Source of the DNA: Alkalinema pantanalense
GTDB lineage: Bacteria; Cyanobacteriota; Cyanobacteriia; Leptolyngbyales; Leptolyngbyaceae
NCBI RefSeq assembly: GCF_050753345.1
Contig: NZ_JBLZFX010000003.1
Coordinates: 1-64,000, forward strand
DNA: 64,000 bases
Direction of reading: 5' to 3'
Part shown: positions 59,979 through 64,000 of the stretch, one piece after another
Layout of the letters: each line of letters starts with the position of its first letter
Numbering within the stretch: the stretch's first letter is position 1
The notes under the pieces: model-generated
Told to the model about the DNA's origin: nothing
Databases searched by the model: none
The model's input: only the letters and a program-made list of their open reading frames with translations
Position numbers and translations under genes: made by a program

Positions 59979-61640
59979 TTAACCCACCGTTGCGGCTGCT
60001 GGTGGGGCTTCCACAGGGGGTTCGATCGCCTCGGTTAACGGTTGCACCTGTTGTACTGCTGCTTCCATAAAGCCTCGGAACAGAGGATGGGAACTGCTGG
60101 GCCGAGACTGGAACTCGGGGTGGAACTGGCTGGCGATAAAGAACGGATGGTTCGGCAGTTCAATAATTTCCACCAAGCGGCCATTGGGAGATGTACCACT
60201 AACTTGATAGCCCGTTTCCAAAAATAGTGGACGGTATTGGTTATTGAACTCATAACGATGGCGATGGCGTTCGTAGATGATTTCCTGGCCGTAGAGATCC
60301 ATGGTTCGGGTATCCGGTGTCAGCTTACAGGGATAGATTCCCAGCCGCATGGTTCCGCCTAAATCCACCACGTCCTCTTGTTCCGGCAACAGGTTAATTA
60401 CCGGGTGCTCTGTTTCTGTGTTAAATTCCGCGCTGTGGGCATTCGGCAACTTCGCCACATTCCGCGCCCATTCAATCACCGCACATTGCATCCCTAAGCA
60501 CAGGCCCAGGAAGGGAATCTTATTCTCCCGTGCGTAGCGAATAGCATCAATTTTGCCATCCACCCCTCGGATGCCAAAGCCGCCGGGGACCACCACCCCA
60601 TGCACCCCCTTTAGCAGTGCTTCAGCCCCTTTATTTTCAATATCCTCGGAGTTGATCCAGCGCAAATTCAGCCCGCTGCCCGTGACGATCGCGGCATGGC
60701 GCAGGGCTTCCACCACTGACAGATAAGCATCACCCAACTGTATATATTTGCCCACCAGCGCAATTTCAATCTGCCGCGCGGGGCTGTAGAGCCGTTCCAC
60801 CAGGGTTTGCCATTGTTGCAGATCGGGCTGGCGGGGTTCCAGGTTCAGCAGTTCGATCGTTTGTGTAGCCAAACCTTCCTGCTCCAAAATCAGCGGCACT
60901 TCATAAATGCTCTTGGCATCGGGAGAGGTAATCACTGAAGAAGCTGGAACATCACAGAACTCTGACAGTTTTGCCTTCAAACCTTCGCCAATTTCCCGAT
61001 CGCAGCGGCAGACTAAAATGTCTGGCTGAATCCCGATCGATCGTAATTCTTTGACGGAGTGCTGGGTGGGTTTAGTTTTTAATTCTCCAGAGGTGGGAAT
61101 ATAGGGTACCAGCGTCACATGCATATACAGCACGTTTTGCCGTCCCACATCTTTGCGGAATTGGCGAATCGCTTCCAAAAACGGCAGGGATTCGATGTCG
61201 CCCACCGTACCGCCAATTTCTGTGATCACCACATCGGGATTGGTATTGCGGGCCACCCGATGCACCCGCTCCTTAATTTCCGTGGTGATGTGGGGAATCA
61301 CCTGCACCGTGCCGCCGTGGTAGTCCCCCCGCCGCTCTTTATTAATCACCGCTTGGTAAATTGATCCCGTGGTGACGCTGTTCAGCCGCGACATGGAGGT
61401 ATCGGTGAAACGCTCGTAGTGACCCAGGTCAAGATCCGTCTCTGCGCCGTCTTCAGTGACAAAGACTTCCCCATGTTGGTAGGGGCTCATGGTGCCGGGA
61501 TCGACGTTAATGTAGGGATCAAGCTTGAGGATCGAAACAGAATAGTCACGCGATTTCAGGAGTCTCCCCAAACTGGCCGCTACAATTCCCTTCCCAATAC
61601 TCGAAACCACGCCACCAGTGACAAAAACAAATTTCGTCAT
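59979..61640 (-). CDS. pyrG: CTP synthase
   Basis: 553-aa CTP synthase, amidating UTP to CTP with glutamine. Synthase domain 1-270 with KFVFVTGGVVSSIGKGI (P-loop-like), DPYINVDPGTMSPYQHGEV and TVGDIESLPFLEA; class I glutaminase domain about 300-540 with Cys in FLGLCLGMQCAV and His-Glu in ASQFHPEFQSRP. The last 20 residues are a Pro/Ala-rich extension. All catalytic residues are present. Divergent from the amidase gene. Confidence 0.97.
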   Translation of the reverse strand: MTKFVFVTGGVVSSIGKGIVAASLGRLLKSRDYSVSILKLDPYINVDPGTMSPYQHGEVFVTEDGAETDLDLGHYERFTDTSMSRLNSVTTGSIYQAVINKERRGDYHGGTVQVIPHITTEIKERVHRVARNTNPDVVITEIGGTVGDIESLPFLEAIRQFRKDVGRQNVLYMHVTLVPYIPTSGELKTKPTQHSVKELRSIGIQPDILVCRCDREIGEGLKAKLSEFCDVPASSVITSPDAKSIYEVPLILEQEGLATQTIELLNLEPRQPDLQQWQTLVERLYSPARQIEIALVGKYIQLGDAYLSVVEALRHAAIVTGSGLNLRWINSEDIENKGAEALLKGVHGVVVPGGFGIRGVDGKIDAIRYARENKIPFLGLCLGMQCAVIEWARNVAKLPNAHSAEFNTETEHPVINLLPEQEDVVDLGGTMRLGIYPCKLTPDTRTMDLYGQEIIYERHRHRYEFNNQYRPLFLETGYQVSGTSPNGRLVEIIELPNHPFFIASQFHPEFQSRPSSSHPLFRGFMEAAVQQVQPLTEAIEPPVEAPPAAATVG

Positions 61641-61801
61641 AAGACCTTAGAGTGCCCACGCCGCAGAATTACCCCAGATATTGTAGGGCAACGATGGGTC
61701 AGATCGGAGGGACGATCACAGCGAACCCTGGATCAACGACGTAGACTACGGAGAGAATAGTCTGACAATCTTGTTCTTGGTACGGGTTAGCCGATCGTAG
61801 T

Positions 61802-63739
61802 ATGCAAAATTTTTTGGGCAGATATTGGGTAAATCAAAGAGTTAGCAAGCATTACCGATCGACGTTGATTCTGACGTCCTCTATGACGCTTTCTCTAGGG
61901 TTACTAGTCATGGCTCGATCTGTGCAAGCCCAACCCGCTAGCTCTCCGTCTGCTCCGGGAATCTCCACTGCAACCGCTGTTGAAAAAACGCAGCCTCAGT
62001 CTACTCAGCCGCTCCAAGTCGTCTATCCACGGCCTGATCACGAAACCACAGCCCAACAGATTTTTCTAATTGGCACTGCGCCCCCCGAAGGACAAGTGTG
62101 GATCAACGGCAAGGCGATCGCGCGCAATGCCGCCGGACATTTTGCCCCCAGTTTTCCGTTACAGGTCGGAAAAAATCAATTTTTTCTGAAACATAGTAAT
62201 GGCCAAACGTTGACAATTTCAGTGACCCGCAAAGCCGCCCAACCGGAAATTCCCCAAGGCTTGGCCTTTGGCAAGGATTCGCTGTTTCCCACGGGGGATA
62301 TCAGTCGGCAACCGGGCGAGTTAATGTGCTTCAGCGCGATCGCCAATCCCCAGGCTCAGGTACGGGTGAACTTAGGTCAGCAAACAATTCCGCTCCAGTT
62401 ACAGCCCATGGTGGATTTGCCCAGCAATACGGGGGTGCTGACGGGCAAAATCCAACCCCAGGAAATGCCTGGACGTTTTGTGGGCTGCGGGCAATTAGGT
62501 TCTACAGCTACGAATAAAGTGGAGAATACAAACGGAATCGTTAATCTAGGACAACCAGAATATGAACTGGAATGGAATCAGAAACGGTTGACTCAGAAGG
62601 CTCCGGGGAAAGTAGAAATTCTATCGCCAACGCAGCCGATGACGATCGAAGTCATAGCAGACGCAGGCGTGGCCCGTACGGGAGCCAGTACAGATTATTC
62701 CCGGCTGACGCCCTTACCCAAAGGAACCCGCGCGACGGTGACCGGGACAGAGGGGGATTGGTATCGGTTAGACTACGGGGCTTGGATTCGCAAGTCAGAA
62801 ACGAAGCCGATCGACGGTGCGACCCCTGTTCAATCGACAATTCGGGGGATTCGATCGCAGAATAAACAGGGTTGGACAGAGGTGGTCTTTCCGTTGCAAT
62901 CTCCCGTACCGCTGACGGTGCAGCAGGGCGATCGGACATTTACGCTGACGTTGCACAACGTGACGGCGCAGACCGATACTATGCGGTTGGTGACAAATCC
63001 GGTGATTGAGCGACTGGATTGGCAGCAAACGCGACTGGGTCAGATTGACTATCGCTTTGTCTTAAAATCTGACCAACAGTGGGGCTATAAGTTACGCTAT
63101 GAAGGTTCGACGTTGGTACTGTCACTCCGCAATCCACCGCAACTGACGCGCAATGCAGCGAAACCGTTAACGGGCGTGACCATTTTGCTCGATCCGGGCC
63201 ATGGGGGGCCGGAGGATTTGGGGTCCGTTGGGTTTACGGGTTTACCGGAAAAAGAGGTAGCGTTGAAGGTGTCCAAATTGGTACGAGATCGCTTAGTGCA
63301 ACGGGGTGCAACGGTGATTATGACCCGTGAGGCGGATGTGGATCTGTGGCCCAACGATCGGGCGGCGATGATTCAGAAACTTGAGCCCACCATTTCCGTT
63401 AGTATTCACTACAATGCTTTACCGGATGACGGCGACGCGATTCGAACCAAAGGCGTTTCTGCCTTTTGGTACCATTCCCAAGCGCAGAGTTTAGCAGCAT
63501 TTTTGCAGGATGCGGTGGTGAATCGCTTAGGTCGATCGCCCGACGGCGTAACTTGGAATAATTTGGCGTTAACCCGTCCGGCAGTGGCTCCGTCAATTTT
63601 GATAGAGTTAGGTTACATGATCAATCCCGACGAGTTTGAATGGATTCGCAACGATCGGGAGCAGCTAAAGCTTGCTGATACGCTGGCTGACGGCATTACG
63701 CAATGGTTTCAACGATCGAATCCACGATCGTCGCAGTAA
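61802..63739 (+). CDS. N-acetylmuramoyl-L-alanine amidase (Amidase_3) with N-terminal exported domains
   Basis: 645-aa exported peptidoglycan amidase. A signal segment (residues 20-45, hydrophobic then SVQAQP) is followed by an SH3-like and AMIN-like beta region (residues about 285-445, IEVIADAGVARTGASTDY and GWTEVVFPLQSPVPLTVQQ) that should target it to the wall. The zinc amidase domain is residues 458-645: LLDPGHGGPEDLG (His), GLPEKEVAL (Glu), ISVSIHYNAL (His) and SILIELGYMINP (catalytic Glu). Cleaves the stem peptide from MurNAc for cell separation. Begins at ATG 61802. Confidence 0.93.
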   Translation: MQNFLGRYWVNQRVSKHYRSTLILTSSMTLSLGLLVMARSVQAQPASSPSAPGISTATAVEKTQPQSTQPLQVVYPRPDHETTAQQIFLIGTAPPEGQVWINGKAIARNAAGHFAPSFPLQVGKNQFFLKHSNGQTLTISVTRKAAQPEIPQGLAFGKDSLFPTGDISRQPGELMCFSAIANPQAQVRVNLGQQTIPLQLQPMVDLPSNTGVLTGKIQPQEMPGRFVGCGQLGSTATNKVENTNGIVNLGQPEYELEWNQKRLTQKAPGKVEILSPTQPMTIEVIADAGVARTGASTDYSRLTPLPKGTRATVTGTEGDWYRLDYGAWIRKSETKPIDGATPVQSTIRGIRSQNKQGWTEVVFPLQSPVPLTVQQGDRTFTLTLHNVTAQTDTMRLVTNPVIERLDWQQTRLGQIDYRFVLKSDQQWGYKLRYEGSTLVLSLRNPPQLTRNAAKPLTGVTILLDPGHGGPEDLGSVGFTGLPEKEVALKVSKLVRDRLVQRGATVIMTREADVDLWPNDRAAMIQKLEPTISVSIHYNALPDDGDAIRTKGVSAFWYHSQAQSLAAFLQDAVVNRLGRSPDGVTWNNLALTRPAVAPSILIELGYMINPDEFEWIRNDREQLKLADTLADGITQWFQRSNPRSSQ

Positions 63740-63742
63740 TAA

Positions 63743-63985
63743 TTTAAACCCAGAATCCAGACAACGATCGTTCCCTGGCATTCCCAGTTCAATCCTCCGT
63801 CGGTAGGTCACCAGCCAATTGACTGGCAATTTACCGAGCATATACTGTTTGCTGAACCACCTGCGGAGCCTGGGAAGGAGAAAGATATCGCAGGGTTTGA
63901 ACCCACTTATCTGAGTGGCGATCGTCCAATAGAAACTCAACTGAATATTTGGGAATCGATCGAATCGCTAAGATCGATGCGGTAA
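63743..63985 (+). pseudogene. Start-less open stretch after the amidase
   Basis: Directly after the amidase stop codons (TAATAA) and in the same frame, 80 codons are open to a TAA at 63983. The translation looks protein-like (QPIDWQFTEHILFAEPPAEP, YLSGDRPIETQLNIWESIES) but lacks ATG, GTG or TTG near its beginning. It may be a gene fragment or a former C-terminal extension of the amidase cut off by new stops. No homolog recognised. Confidence 0.25.
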
Positions 63986-64000
63986 TCGAATTTGGCTGGA

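Noticed and set aside
63665..63940. 91-residue minus-strand frame at the window end
   Set aside because: Overlaps the amidase end antisense and is Arg/Leu-rich without motif; the plus-strand stretch is slightly more protein-like.
1..64000. tRNA or rRNA genes
   Set aside because: No GGTTCGAATCC-type T-arm with a matching acceptor stem and no rRNA-like conserved segments were seen by eye; a covariance-model scan would be decisive.

Overview
The window is chromosomal DNA from a cyanobacterium. The evidence is the very high density of CGATCG/GCGATCGC (HIP1-type) sites and a set of cyanobacterial signature genes: the sufR/sufBCDS locus, ferredoxin:thioredoxin reductase catalytic subunit, the fused panC-cmk gene, a DUF4327-like protein, the fused nucleotidyltransferase/phosphomannomutase-like protein, Zn-independent-type HemB and hopanoid HpnH. 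No rRNA, tRNA, CRISPR array or prophage was seen. The genus cannot be fixed from the sequence alone.

Layout. 0-24 kb: mostly single housekeeping genes (cation/H+ antiporter, RNase HI, a lipoprotein serpin, sugar-nucleotide enzyme, fluoride exporter, PanC-Cmk, PP2C phosphatase, GatB, a receiver-kinase hybrid, RuvC) mixed with envelope proteins (porin-like barrel, SLH lipoprotein, Pro-rich FecR protein). 24-32 kb is more accessory: a small membrane protein next to a membrane-anchored collagen-like protein sharing one motif, a BlaI/M56 pair, and a DNA cytosine methyltransferase overlapped by a convergent nuclease-like ORF. 32-36 kb: hpnH and recJ. 36.2-38.8 kb is a foreign-looking patch: transposase scraps, a decayed IS1-family element, the tail of a DNA methyltransferase-like gene, and an AT-rich, HIP1-free two-gene operon (DUF4365-like nuclease plus a 379-aa unknown protein). 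39-42.7 kb: a three-gene metabolic cluster (desaturase, MetX-like hydrolase, type III glutamine synthetase) behind a perfect 18-bp palindrome. 42.7-48.6 kb: six co-directional genes behind a perfect Fur/Zur box, whose content (two COG0523-type P-loop proteins, GTP cyclohydrolase I, HemB, two metallophosphoesterase relatives) reads as a zinc-limitation operon. 50-58.3 kb: the Fe-S assembly locus, ftrC-sufB-[two extra genes]-sufC-sufD-sufS, divergent from sufR with two CAAC-N6-GTTG operators between them. 58-64 kb: two Uma2 nucleases, pyrG and a cell-wall amidase.

The best candidates for undescribed biology are (i) the DUF4365/379-aa operon at 37.1-38.8 kb, (ii) the PD-(D/E)XK-like gene and decayed aspartic-protease gene inserted inside the suf operon, (iii) the paired QVGRDYIQ-motif membrane proteins, one with 23 uninterrupted collagen triplets, and (iv) the putative zinc operon, whose two phosphoesterase paralogs have altered metal ligands. 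Several intergenic regions carry short tandem duplications or small mobile-looking repeats with inverted ends.
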